Below are positions 51,970 to 63,060 of a stretch of 64,000 nucleotides of DNA, one piece after another (positions within the stretch are counted from its first letter, which is position 1; each line of letters begins with the position of its first letter). The translations under genes were made by a program, and so were the position numbers. Under the pieces are notes generated by a model. That model ran no database searches and was not told where the DNA came from. It saw only the letters and a program-made list of their open reading frames with translations. The stretch is from Sphagnum compactum. Its lineage: Eukaryota; Bryophyta; Sphagnopsida; Sphagnales. The stretch is from NCBI GenBank assembly GCA_965153455.1, contig OZ234497.1, positions 11,532,001-11,596,000 of the forward strand. Direction: 5' to 3'.

Positions 51970-54900
51970 TTATACGTGGTCATCATCCACCTCAGAGGTT
52001 GTAAACACAACCTCTGGTTTCTCACCTAGAATAGAACGGGATCGTGGCACATATGTGACAACAAGTGACCACTCCTCTGGGTTTGGGGGATAAGGAAGAT
52101 AAAAACATTGTTCTACATGACTGGGAAAAGTAAATGGCTCTGAAGTTTGCCAATGAGATGGCTGATAACTGGTGGCAGATGTCTTTAACCGTGTGTGTCC
52201 GCACTCATCCTGAACTACAATGCAATTTGCACCAACAAGGTTCACTTTAAACCACTTGCACTTAAACACATATTCTTCAAACTTTGAATGTGCATCATAA
52301 GATACCACCAAGATCTCTTCCAGCTTTCCATAATGTGGCACAACATCTCGAACAATATTCCTATCATGCCGACTGCTTCTAGAGTCCTGAATGAATTGCC
52401 CTTGAACTCCACAGTCAAAGGTGCGGCCCCTCTTTTCATCCAAACTAGAAATCCTGAAATTAATATTGTGTTAGGCATTGTGAGTCAACAACTTATATGA
52501 TAATAGAAACTTCATGCCCATAAAAATCATCCTAGAACATTCTAAAAAACTTGTCTGGAATGTGAAGATGAGTTAATATGCCTAATGAAATAGAAAAAAT
52601 AAATACCTGAAATGTCTTCCTTGTGTCCACATTGCTGAACGTGTTGTCACAACTCTCAGTGGTCCATGAACAATGGTGCGAACATCATCTGTGATCTCTG
52701 GAAAACATGCTATACTTTCTCCTTGTGCCAACAATTGATCCACTTCAGCCAACTTCTCTTTCATGTACTTATGAAACGTAGGAAAAATCCTTGATCTCCC
52801 ACTCATACTTTTGGCATTCTCATAGAAGTTCCTCCACTCTTCCATGACATTGCTATTATTCAACATGAATGTGGTCAGCTGAATTAACTCTGTAGGTAAT
52901 AACATACGTGTTTTGATGGCACCAGTCAAACGGTCTTCCTCCTCTTCTCTTTCCTCCATCCAGGCATGAGGACATGATGGATCTATAGTGGCCAAGATGT
53001 TGGTGCAATAAAACATGCTCTCTGCTGCCAAGTGTCCTGTTGCCATGCTTCCCTCCACTCGTGCATGGTTACGGACATAACCCTTTAATACTGCCATATA
53101 TCTTTCAAGCCAATACATCCACCAACAATGCACAGGACGAGCAATGGCTATTTCATCCACAAGGTGAACTAGTAAATGCACTTGACAATCAAAAAATGAT
53201 GGAGGGAAGGCCTTTTCCAACTTGCATACCACCTCTGCTGCTATTACCCTCATTCTTGGAATCTCCTCTACAAATAACTCCTTTGAGCATACCCATCTCA
53301 ACAGATATCCCAGTGACCAAAGAACATCTTGTACTTCTGCACTGGCTAAGCCTATTATTGCCACAGGCAATATGTGCTGCAGTAAACTATGATAGTCATG
53401 TGTCTTCAGATACCTTGGCCACTTGTGGTCATCGTCCCTACCAAAAGCTTTTTGAAGATTAGCTCCATAACCTGCAACAAGGATCCATAAAATTATACAA
53501 AAGTATTTTAGACATCCAATAGATAACATTCTATACTTCAAACTCTTTTTCCAGTATAAGGCATACAAATTTAAATATAAATAAAAGCAACAGAGTACTT
53601 CTAAATTCAACCCTTGCCATCAAAGTTCAAACCTGTAGGGAATCGCATCTCTCCCATGCGATTTCGAAAGTCTTTTCTTTCCTGTGTAGTAAGTGTCCAT
53701 GGAGCTGATGGTCGCTGCTCAATACCTGTGTTAGGATCAACAGTAATCCACACATTGGGATGCCTCTCAAAATCCTCACAGGCCTCCCTAAAGTTACTGT
53801 CCTTCTCTCCATAGAGCTGTTTTATGATAGCCTTTCCGACATTTCCCTCAATGTGCATGGGGTCCAAGAGATGACGTATTTTCAACTCACCCCAGTAGGG
53901 CAAGCTGTTGAGTATACCCCACCTTGTTAATCCACTACCCTCAAACACCATAGAATCATTTGGGTCAATAACTCTATTGGCCACATCCCTCCAATATGCA
54001 AAAGTGGTAGGTTCTGGAATATCACGCTCATCACCATAAGGCATGTCAAAAGATGAAAATAAAAGTGGGTCTGATCTCATATCATGTCCCAGTGGAAGAA
54101 ACTTTGTATGGCCAAGGTAAACAATTTTGCAAAGATGGCTTGAGTATTTAGCCATGTCCTCCAAACTTGGGCCACATGTAGAGCAGGCCTTGTAGCCTTG
54201 AGTTTGCAGCCCACTTACAAAACCAAACCCTGATTGTAGAAGAACTAAATATTAGAGCAACAAATAATCACAAAACAGAATAATAAAAAAATATACAGAG
54301 GCATGTGCATGATTTCTTACCAGGATAATCATGCATTGTCCACATGCAGATTGCCCTCAACTTGAATACACGTGGTATTCCTCCAGTGGTCTTCCTCCCA
54401 TCATATGCCCATACTCCATCCCATAGCGTTTTGAGCTCATCGACCACTAGTGCTAAGTAGGTGTCTAGGTTTTTCACCTTACTTGGCCCTGGGATAATAA
54501 GAGAAAGCAGCAAAAATCCTTTTTTCACAGACAACCACGGAGGAAGGTTGTAATTCATGACAACAACTGGCCAAACAGAGGTAGGTCGTCCCTTTCCTCC
54601 AAGTGAATGTGGACTAACACCATCTGATGCTAACCCCAACCTCACATGCCTAGGGTCACGCTCAAACTCTGGCCATGTTGACTCCACATGCTTGTGAGCA
54701 GGAGAGTCAACCGGTAACCTCATAACACCAGGCTCTGATCGATGTTTCTTATGCCAAACCATTAACTCGACCAAGTCTGTACATCGATACATGTGCAGCA
54801 AGCGAGGAATAATGGGAAACCACCTTACTGATCACCTTCTCTGTAAGCATGTGAGGATCATATCGAGCCTCTTCACATGTACTGCACTCCGTTAAATGGG

Positions 54901-56786
54901 CATTGTTCCCATGAAATAACATGCAGTCATTAACACATGCATGGACAATTTGATACTCCATGCCTATGGAGGATAAGATCTTTTTAGCCTCCTTCCAAGA
55001 TCCTGACAAAACATTTTCCTTAGGCAGCAAGAGGCTATGACAATACTGGAAAATGTCTAACAACATAGTATTGCTTGCCTTGTGTTTTGCTTGGATGTTT
55101 AACAACCCCAGTATGGCTGCTAAACGGCTTAACCTTGCACCTTGAAAAATAGGTGTTTGAGCATGTGCCTCCGCCTCTTGCCACTGCCATTGTCCCTGGG
55201 CAGTATGTTGATGACGTGGATCATCTACATTGGCTCCTTCATCATGTGGGTTGCCAGACATATCATCAACTATGTCAAGTCCAAACCAGTCAACCATGAA
55301 GTCATCCATCGCTTGTTCTTGGTTTGCAGGCAGTGGTGCTTCCTGAACTGGTTGAGAGACACCTTCATCATGAGCAAACAAGTCATTTGATGAAGAATGA
55401 GTTGATGAAGAGTCTGATTTGTGTGGCATGCCCATTTCCCGATATGTTGCTCTCAACCTCCGTGGCAGCATGTCTTCAGAAGGCCGATTATTCTATGCAA
55501 TACCAAATCCAGAAGATCTTAACTATATACCAAGCATAGTTGCATATTACATTATAAATAAAAAATGCCAAAATGCATGTATATAGATATGGTATGTTAT
55601 GTCTTAAACAAAATACATAGTTCAGAAATGGTGGAATCCTAATTCCACTCATAGTGTGTAAACAACTCATCTCCTGATCTGATGGTCCTAGTAGCTATAA
55701 CCAGGCAATGGTCTTCATGATAAGTTTGGCCATATGGTGCTGGAGGAGGTCCCTCAACAAAAACCCATTCACAATTAGCCCCACGCTTAGGCTGAATCCC
55801 CACTGTACTGTTGATGAAACCAGTAATGTTTCCAGAACGTATGGGGTCTCCATCTATCACCCTCCCATCACTATGCCTCCTAGTGCTACCAGCAAATGTG
55901 TCCATCTTAAGAGCAAAGTTCTTCCACTCATGATGTTGTGTGAGGATCATGTTCCAATGTTTTCTCTTATAGATAGGCCCACCATAAGGGAACAAAGTAG
56001 GACCCTCTCTACGACAACTAGCTGAATCCTCTAGAATGATGTCCTCACAAGCATATACTGCACAGCCATGCCTCTCTCCAAGTGTAGAGGTCTTAACAAT
56101 CCATCGTCTACCCCAAACCACAACCTCCTCATCATAGGGCAAATTATCAAGCAACCCAAGAACTGCAGGGTTCCATGACTGGATAATATTGGCACATTTG
56201 CCAGTGAACTCACACATACCCCATCTGCCTTCAACAATAGTCCTAGCGTGACCCTCACTTGGACGTTGTGCTTTGGATCGCTGCCTAATGGAGGGCACAC
56301 GTGGCCTTTCCTCATGACGTGGCTTACTGGCCTCATGAGAGGTACCAATCCCTACAGCAAATGCATGCGAAAGTGCATTTCCTATGGCAGCTAAAACCCC
56401 TTATGATAGAACATAGGGTGGTGGTGTCATACGGGAACCCTATTACATTCAAAAAACCACAACAAACCATGGAAGTGAAAATAGTTTCAAAGAGGATTTC
56501 ACGAAAAGTAACATGTATCAAAGAGGAAAAATGACAATGGTAAAATGACACTTACCACATGAGATGAAGAAGCTCCTGGGGTAAGACCACAATGACGCCC
56601 AAATCGCTGAATGTGTTGAGCACAAACATATGACTTTTGTGAAATCTGACCAACACACTTGGTGCATTGGCAAAGCTGCCGAGGTGGACCACGAGGAGAA
56701 TGAGACACCTCTGCCTGAGTATGAGCTGATGTGCCTTCATTTGAGGAGGATGAATCACTAGTGGAGACAACGGAGGAGGAAGACAT
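51970..56786 (-). CDS. CACTA (EnSpm) transposase with tnp2, DUF4218 and DUF4216 regions; one frameshift
   Basis: Exons are 56786-56556, 55492-54321, 54229-53633, 53471-52607 and 52453-51970, with GT-AG borders. Phases agree throughout if one 4-bp insertion near 54824-54829 is discounted; about 1114 codons are involved. Exon 1 has a Cys/His motif (CQCTKC...CAQHIQRFGRHCG). Exon 2 has CSTCEEARY, then RLGLASDG, NYNLPPW, LSLIIPGP and MWTMHDYPG. Exon 3 has GYKACSTCG and HLLDPMHIEGNV; together these are the tnp2 transposase domain (PF02992). Exon 4 is DUF4218 (PPSFFDCQVHLLVHL, VRNHARVEGS). Exon 5 is DUF4216 (GKLEEILVVSY, FKCKWF, VEQCFYL). The protein cuts and pastes CACTA elements by binding their ends. 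The single frameshift suggests a recently inactivated copy. Exon 1 splices in phase directly to 55492, skipping the SET-domain frame between them. Confidence 0.85.
55639..56351 (-). CDS. SET-domain protein fragment located in intron 1 of the CACTA transposase gene
   Basis: This open frame of about 236 residues ends at a stop at 55639. It shows the SET (lysine methyltransferase) landmarks in order: GCAVYACEDI near the start of the domain, GPTLFPYGGPIY, then RSGNITGFIN, ANCEWV, and HCLVIATRTIRSGDELFTHYEW with the expected catalytic tyrosine. In canonical SET domains the Asn is followed by His-Ser-Cys; here it is INST, so the NHxC motif is incomplete. Acceptor-like AGs at 56391 or 56352 would give a frame that does not fit exon 1 of the transposase (phase 0). 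It may thus be a separate captured gene, an alternative terminal exon through another acceptor, or a passenger fragment. Upstream in-frame sequence is open to about 56393. I cannot choose its start with confidence. There is no pre-SET or post-SET cysteine cluster. Confidence 0.65.
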
Positions 56787-56999
56787 ATCATCTGTCACAT
56801 TAATAAGGCACAAACGTAAGGCAAAGACCAGATTAGACTTTCAAAAATCATGTGATACAACAATATAAACCCTTGACTACTCTTAAATTGAGACTACCTA
56901 AACCAAAAAGAAATGCATACTTGCATGTAATGTGGGCTCAACAATGCCTATAGGACTGGCTCGAAACCCTTTGGCATATGCAAAAAAAACAACAAAATG

Positions 57000-57300
57000 T
57001 TAAAACCTGAATAAATTAAAACTTTGCAAACCCATTGCGAACCCCCACCATCGCATCCCTCTTGGCATCTGCATACGTTACTTAAACCAAAGCCCTAAAC
57101 CCTTTAACTTCCTCCTACATTAGCGAAGCCCCAGACTTCGCAACTCTCTAACTTTGGGAAACTAACAGCATTGCACGGCCTTCGGAAATGCGTCCGTTAG
57201 TCATTTTTGAAACCCAAACTCCTTTGCGATAAATAGCGTATCGCAAGTTACGATGCGGATTACATCGCAAGACCTGAATTGCCGAAAGTCCTTAAGCTGG
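57000..57300. promoter_or_regulatory. divergent intergenic region rich in TTGCGA/TCGCAA words
   Basis: The space between the transposase start (56786, minus) and the plus-strand gene start (57442) holds many words such as TTGCGAAC, CATCGCAT, TTCGCAAC, TTTGCGATA, ATCGCAAG and ATCGCAAG again, in both orientations. A second cluster lies at 58513-58650. CACTA elements carry repeated short motifs in both orientations that their TNPA-type protein binds; that role here is inferred. The stretch would also be the shared promoter of two divergent genes. Confidence 0.45.
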
Positions 57301-57441
57301 AACGGAATCCCTTCAAGGTGTAGTGTAATCTTTCTGGGGGTCTAGACTAGAGTAGGACGGCGAGTGAATTTGAATTCATTCTCGGCATTACTCGAGAAGT
57401 GTCAAAGGAAAGCTTGGGCAGAGAGGAGGTTGCGGATTGCA

Positions 57442-59194
57442 ATGGCTGGGACTGGTGGAGGGGGTTCTGGGTCTAGAGGAGGTGACAACAATGAGGAAAG
57501 GTTGAGGAAGATGGTTGCTGATCACTTGAGAGCTTCAGAGTTGTTTGCAATCGATACTAGGACACCTGAAGGGTTGGCATCCTTGACAATCATCTTAGGT
57601 CAAGCATTGCAAGCAGGGCTGACTACTGGGGAAGCACAAAGAGAGGAGGAGGCAAGGAAGGCTGCAGAAGCCAAGGCAGTAGAGAAGAAGAGAAAGAGAG
57701 ATGAGGGAGCAACAACAGGAGCTCTCTCACCTAGAACTCTCGAGAAGAAAAGGAGGAAGGATGAGAGGGATGCCATCAGAATGGAGAAGCTCGACCTGAA
57801 GAAGAAGGAGGAGGAGAGGAAGAAGCTCCCTCTGATAACATTGGCAGAGGAGGGAATTCCAACCGAGCTGGCATACACTGGGGCCAAGAGCACCATTAGG
57901 CACATTGTCTCCACCAACTTTGCACGAGGAGTTGAGTGGGGCACTCTCTCAAAGGCAGAGCAGAAGAGAGTGATAAATCAGGTCAAGGGAGCATTTCGAA
58001 ATGGAGGAGAGCTTGATTCACAGTGGATTGCAGACAAGATTTCCAATTCAATGTCTCAAGCAAGATACCATGATAGGATGAAGATTCGTGCTCACTTGAG
58101 AGACCTGAATGTGTATAGGAACTTGGAGAGGCCGCTTCAGTTCTCAGAAGACATCTGGAATGCCTTCTACCAATCTGAGGTGCAGCTGAAAGCAGCAAGG
58201 CAGCTGAAGGAGATCACAGAGCAGCTAACCAAGGCTTCGAAGGCAAGAGAGTTTGGGAGGTCTGACCGTGACCTAAAGGCACTGGAGCTGAAGCTTGCTG
58301 AATGCCAATCAGTGGTGGACGAGGTTGGTGATCCACCATTGAAGTTCCTCAAGGCTGCAGAGCGAGTGAAACTGGTTCCACCCACCACCCATAGGCTAGG
58401 GCAAGGTGGCATTCCCAGCCTCGAAGCAGCATTTGTAAGTACCCTCCCTCTCCTCCATTTCTTTCCTGCAAAGATTCGAATAAAGTTGAGTTTCTATGGA
58501 GTTAAATAGGAATGTTTGCGATACCTTTGCGATGCGAATTGCATCGCAAATATAGGTCAAATGGCGTTTGTTTCGCAAAGATACGACGAGATTTGTTTCG
58601 TAAACTGCTTCGCAAGTTTCAGTATGCGAAGGTTTGCACTTCGCAAAAGTGGTCGGAGACTTGAATAGATTCTTTATGCGTTTTTATTGACCTGTTGTAT
58701 TATGGGGATAGTACAAGAGGTACAAAAGGAAGATCACAGCTGCAGAAATGACAATGGGCCAGGAGCATGGCGAGGAGCATCTTTTTGAACATGTTGATGC
58801 ACTATTGGTGAGTGGGTTTGGTTGGGATTCAATTTCTGTTTGTGTTGAGATTGTTTTCATTTGAATCAAGATTTTCATTTATGGTGTTGACTAAGCTTTG
58901 CATGTTGAAATGCAAGCATCTGAGGGTGAGAGTGAGAGCTCCCAGGGTAGTAGTGATGAGGAGGAGAGAGGCGCTAGCACTGCTCCCAGTGCTACCACTA
59001 ACAGTGGACCCAGTTCATTTGCTGGTCGAAATGCAGGTTCTGCAGGGGGCAAAGATAAAAAGGATAGGGAGGAGGAGGAGGGGCAGGGGGACGATGAAGA
59101 TAGGGAGGAGGATGAGCAGCCTTCCCTTCCACCAGAGAACACTAGGAAGAAAGATTCAAGGAAGAAATCCAAGAGGGGAAGGAAGTTTAGATAG
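57442..59194 (+). CDS. TNPA / Transposase_24-like nuclear protein gene, spliced
   Basis: Exon 1 from ATG 57442 to 58434 (331 codons) ends at a strong donor GTAAGT. Exon 2 is 58712-58807 (32 codons, in phase). A last exon from about 58917 ends at the stop 59192-59194. Exon 1 has a Gly-rich start, a long charged helix with basic clusters (KKRKR near residue 82, EKKRRKDER), and a globular part (HIVSTNFARGVEWGTLSKAE, then WIADKISNSMSQARYHDRM). That part resembles the Ptta/En/Spm domain (PF03004) seen in CACTA accessory proteins. The last exon is acidic and Ser-rich, then ends in KKSKRGRKFR. Joining exon 2 to it needs either the weaker donor at 58812 or a different acceptor; the strong donor at 58808 gives a basic frame instead. 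It is divergent from the transposase gene and likely a second product of the same element. A host gene cannot be excluded. Confidence 0.6.
58513..58650. repeat. second cluster of TTGCGA/TCGCAA words
   Basis: The cluster lies inside the first intron of the TNPA-like gene. It includes TTTGCGATACC, TTTGCGATGCGAATTGCATCGCAAA (near-palindromic), TTTCGCAAAG, CTTCGCAAG, TATGCGAAGG and CTTCGCAAAAG. These are the same words as at 57000-57300. Confidence 0.55.
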
Positions 59195-59390
59195 ACAGCG
59201 TGTGTTAGATACCCAAGGGTTGCAAACCCTTTTACATTGTAAAATTTGAAATTTTGATATAGATTTTTTTTTTTGCCTTCCAAAGTGACTCCAAATGAAT
59301 ATAAACCCTGCTTCCAAAATAAGAATACAGTGCCATGCTCTTGCGATACACAGTGGATCTCAAAACCATTTGTGAGTCATAATTCTTCCA

Positions 59391-59560
59391 CTACTAGAAA
59401 TTCTGTCATATGCAACCACCATGTTTGCAACTGGGATGCAACTGCCGGTTGCATGCAACTATCTTTGGTTTTTTATGCAACTACAATGGATTTTTGCCCC
59501 CTTTTTGGGTGTGTATGCAACTGTGGTGCAACTATGATCACTTTCATCCCAACCTTTGGA
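59391..59560 (+). mobile_element. terminus of a second CACTA-type element
   Basis: CACTACTAGAAATTCTGTC at 59391 closely matches the usual start of plant CACTA elements. It is followed by TGCAAC words repeated about eight times within 140 bp (59411-59531), the arrangement expected of CACTA subterminal repeats. I could not find the inverse end (GTAGTG-type) to the right within the window. It may be a solo end or a long element running off the window. Confidence 0.55.
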
Positions 59561-60460
59561 TGATTTTTGTGATATATCATCGTATATATTTGATATGCAT
59601 ATACTCATAGTTGCATGTGTAACCAAAATATGCCAACTATGGTCTTTTGGTAAGCTAGGTACACATTTTTTGTAGGCATGTCTAGGATTAGGGCTGCCTA
59701 CAAATGACAATCCCATTGATAAGGTTTAGGATATAGGTGAAAAATAACTTAATTTATTTTGCCACACCTAAAATAGTGTATCTATCCCCAACTTTTAGTA
59801 GCTTGCTCCACAAACATTTAGAAGACAATTGACAATTGAAGATATCAATTTTACTTACAATAGTTTATCACTTGATGAAACAAAACAATGTATATGTGTA
59901 TTCAACAAGAAGGTCCAATTAATCCCCTCAAGATTACAATATGTGGGTTTGACATGTGGAAATAATCTATTTTATTCCAACAATGATCCAGTACAAGTGA
60001 GGGTCTCATGGCACATATACACCTTATAGTCCATGTAATGCATGAGTTGGTTCCAAAGTTAGCCCTGATAGTCCTGATGGGTAGGCATGTGAATAAAGCA
60101 CACATTAGAAACCAGACATGAAAATACATGCTATTGTCCCCCTTAACAACCATAACCAGACAATATGCAAACCCTGGAAAGGGTTACAAGTGGTGGTATA
60201 TTCATAATGCCAATCAAATATATACTTGAAAAACACGTTACTTGCAAGTGGCAGATTCCACTGTTTCAGCCATAACAAGCACAAGTGGATAGAAAGAAAG
60301 AACACCATTGTGAGAGAAGTCAGAGTGTCTTAGAACTTAATGTCGCTTTCGAACAGCACCATCACCATACATCTTACCCAAAGAATATCTTAGAATAAGA
60401 AGCTCTATCTGAACCCCAACTTCACTCAATACATATATACCTGAAAAACACGTTATATAT
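59561..60460. other. non-coding region
   Basis: No supportable gene. It may be the interior of the CACTA element that begins at 59391. Confidence 0.4.
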
Positions 60461-60469
60461 ATATTATCT

Positions 60470-60515
60470 TCTACTAGTTTGAACCCCGTGCCTAATGCAC
60501 AGGTGTGTTATTTCA
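60470..60515 (-). mobile_element. possible Helitron 3' end
   Basis: On the minus strand, a GC-rich hairpin-like stretch (CCTGTGCATTAGGCACGGGG) is followed by TTCAAACTAG and then T. Helitrons end in CTRR about ten bases after such a hairpin. The stem is imperfect, and no Helitron protein is visible nearby. Confidence 0.3.
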
Positions 60516-60589
60516 ACAATGTTTGGTTCATGTTTTAGTTTTAAAAAAAAACTTTTATCTTTTTTATTTTTTATTTTTTATGTGTTTAT

Positions 60590-61195
60590 TATTATTTTGT
60601 AAAATAAAAATAAAGTGTTTCTTTTTCACTTTTGTATTTTTGTTTATTTGGATGCAAGTTTGAAGTTTGGAGAAAAAAGACACACCTCATTCTTTTTCAA
60701 GTAGGGTTTTTTTTCATTATTATAAGTTTTATTTTTTCTTATTTCCTACTCTTTATTTGGTTTCTTCTTTTTTGTAATTTAAAAAAAAATGATTTTACTG
60801 TATTTCCCTTTCCTTGTTTATTTGTTTCCATTCCTTTTTTATAGTTTTTGTGTTTTACTTTTTTGTTTGTGTTTGTTTCATGTTTTAATTTTTTCTATTC
60901 TTATTTTGTCTATCTTCATTTTATTTTTTAATTATGTCTTTATTTATTTATTTAGTTTCTATTTTCTTTTCCAGAAAATATTCTAGTTTTTCTAATATGT
61001 TTTATGATAAAAATAAATTTTTGTTTGATTAGATGCAGGTTTGAAGTTTGGAAAAAGAAGACAAACCTCATTTTTTTTTCAAGTATGGTTTTTTTTCTCT
61101 TTCTTTTGCTCTCTGTTTTGTTTCTTATTTTTTGTCATCTATTTTTTAATTTTCTTTTAAGATTATTTTACTGTATTTCCCTTTTTTGTTTCATG
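60590..61195. repeat. two T-rich direct copies, ~200 bp each
   Basis: Copies begin near 60648 and 61030. Each starts GATGCA(A/G)(G)TTTGAAGTTTGGA, continues with AAGACA(C/A)ACCTCATT and TTTCAAGTA(G/T)GGTTTTTTTTC, and ends with TTTTACTGTATTTCCC. Their spacing is about 385 bp. Phe-rich reading frames here are due to T-richness. Confidence 0.75.
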
Positions 61196-61299
61196 TTTAA
61201 GTGTTTACAAAAAGTTTCTAATTGTTAAAGTGTTTTTCTGTTTTTATTTTTTTCTAGTTTTTTTCCTTTTAAAAATATATTTGTTCTGTTTGGATGGAT

Positions 61300-61700
61300 G
61301 ACGGGACGGAGAGCATAGTATTCCATCAAGCATGCCCGCTCGCTCGCTCGCGTCTTTCTATCTCGTGCGTAGGACGTTCGTAACAACAACAGCAACAAGC
61401 CGTGCCTCTAGTCCTCAGTCTCTCTCTTCTGTGAAAGCTAAAAAACAACTTGACTTGTAACCAAAACTCCTACCTCTCTCAGCAATCCCTCTCAACCAGA
61501 TCGTTGACGTTGCAGCAACTAGGTAGTGCTGCTGCAGCTGCCGGAAGCCTTCCAGTAATATTATGCTGCTGCTGCCGCCGCCTAGCTTCTTCTGCAAATT
61601 TCCTCATGCCCTCAGCAGCAGCTCTTCTGGATGCGGGAGTGTTGCTTGCCGGGTGCAGCAGCACATGAGGTCGGTGGAATATGATTTAGAATACATGCAC
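61300..61700. other. GC-richer island without a supported gene
   Basis: GC content rises locally (GCTCGCTCGCTCGCG near 61340; CTGCTGCTGCCGCCGCC near 61563). Reading frames on both strands are Ala/Ser/Leu low-complexity and mutually overlapping, so none is convincing. It could be a promoter or first exon of a gene lying outside my ability to recognise. Confidence 0.3.
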
Positions 61701-61787
61701 CACCTTCTTGCCTGTCTTCTGTTTTTTCTTTCCTGGAAAAAAAAGTTTCCAGTATAGACGCGGTCCTGGCGCAAATTCGCAAATTGG

Positions 61788-61789
<2 letters not shown>

Positions 61790-61818
<29 letters not shown>

Positions 61819-61832
61819 TGTGTGTGTGTGTG
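61790..61832. repeat. (GA)n-(GT)n microsatellite
   Basis: A run of GA dinucleotides is followed by GCGAGTGTGTGTGTGTGTGG. Confidence 0.95.
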
Positions 61833-62219
61833 GGGAAGAAATAGAGATAGACGTTAGAGGGAGTGCATAAGAGGAGTTTGAGGAACACCCCTGCAACAAG
61901 TTTTTTGCTCAGAAACGAAGTGCATTATCTTCAGGCACCAGATAACCCTATTTTTTCTTCGGTTACCATACGGCATCAAAACATTTAATTCATCCTCCAT
62001 CTCAACAAAGCTTTGTTACAATTAATACTTATAAATTAAAAGGATATGTGATATATTAAACTTTGTGCAAGTGTGAAACTTTAGTACAGTTTACCAAAAA
62101 TGTCCCAAGATATTTACTAATTAAAATTAACCACGACTCGACACGATCACATACTTTAAATATGCCATACGCCATTGCCATAATGATCCTTTGGGCAAAA
62201 CAACCCTAGCTATTGGTAG

Positions 62220-63060
62220 GTCGTCGTAAAAAATAATTCTTGATTTATTTTGTGATACGGCTTAAATCGTTCCATACAAATTCATATTAAATACCTCTTT
62301 GATGGTAAAGATTTTCAATTTGACAAGTATATTTTATCCATTTTTTCCAAGCTATTTTTTAATTTCCCAAGGAGAAAAGTTCGTCCACCCTGAACCCTAA
62401 AACGAGATTTGTGGCTGGTGCACCGGTGGGTGTTGGGTCATTCAAGCCCACGAAAAAAAAAGGGGAAATTTTATATGGCGGGAACTTTTTTTCTTGTTTA
62501 ATCAAGCAATGAACATCCTTGGTGGGTGGGAGTCCTACAATACTCTTGCTTTAAAAAAATGCAAATGATTACGATCCTAAAACAAAATACGTCCTTACAT
62601 AGCATTAAATATTTATACCCTATTAAATGTATTCACAAAACATGAACATACAAAAAAAAATCCTTGGGTGGTCCACATGTATATCCCAAACATTTGAGGG
62701 GTCCAATAAAGCAGACTGTAAAAAATAATTCTTGATTAATTTTGTGATACAGCTTAAGTTGTTCCATACAAATCCATATTAAATACCTCTTTGATGGTAA
62801 AGACTTTCAATTTAATAAGTATATTTTATGCATTTTCTCCGAGCTATTCTTTAATTTCCCTGGGAGAAAAGTTTGTCCACCTCGAACCCTAAAACGAGAT
62901 TTGTCGTTGGTGCACCAGCGGGTGTTGGGTCATTAAAGCCCAGGAAAAAAAAAGGGTAAATTTTATATGGCACAAATTTTTTTTCCTGTTTAATCAAGCA
63001 ATGAACATCCTTGGTGCGCAGGAGTCTTACAATACTCCTGCTCTAAAAAAATGGAAATCT
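62220..63060. repeat. direct duplication of a ~347-bp segment
   Basis: 62225-62567 and 62716-63059 match over their length at roughly 85-90 percent by eye. Landmarks are GTAAAAAATAATTCTTGATT, CCATACAAATTCATATTAAA and TTTGATGGTAAAGA. Others are CCCTAAAACGAGATTTGT, GGGTGTTGGGTCATT and AATCAAGCAATGAACATCCT. The period is about 491 bp. Neither copy is coding, and I see no terminal repeats or target duplication. Confidence 0.85.

Noticed and set aside
61604-61899. Ser/Leu-repeat minus frames
   Set aside because: They are translations of the GA/GT microsatellite.
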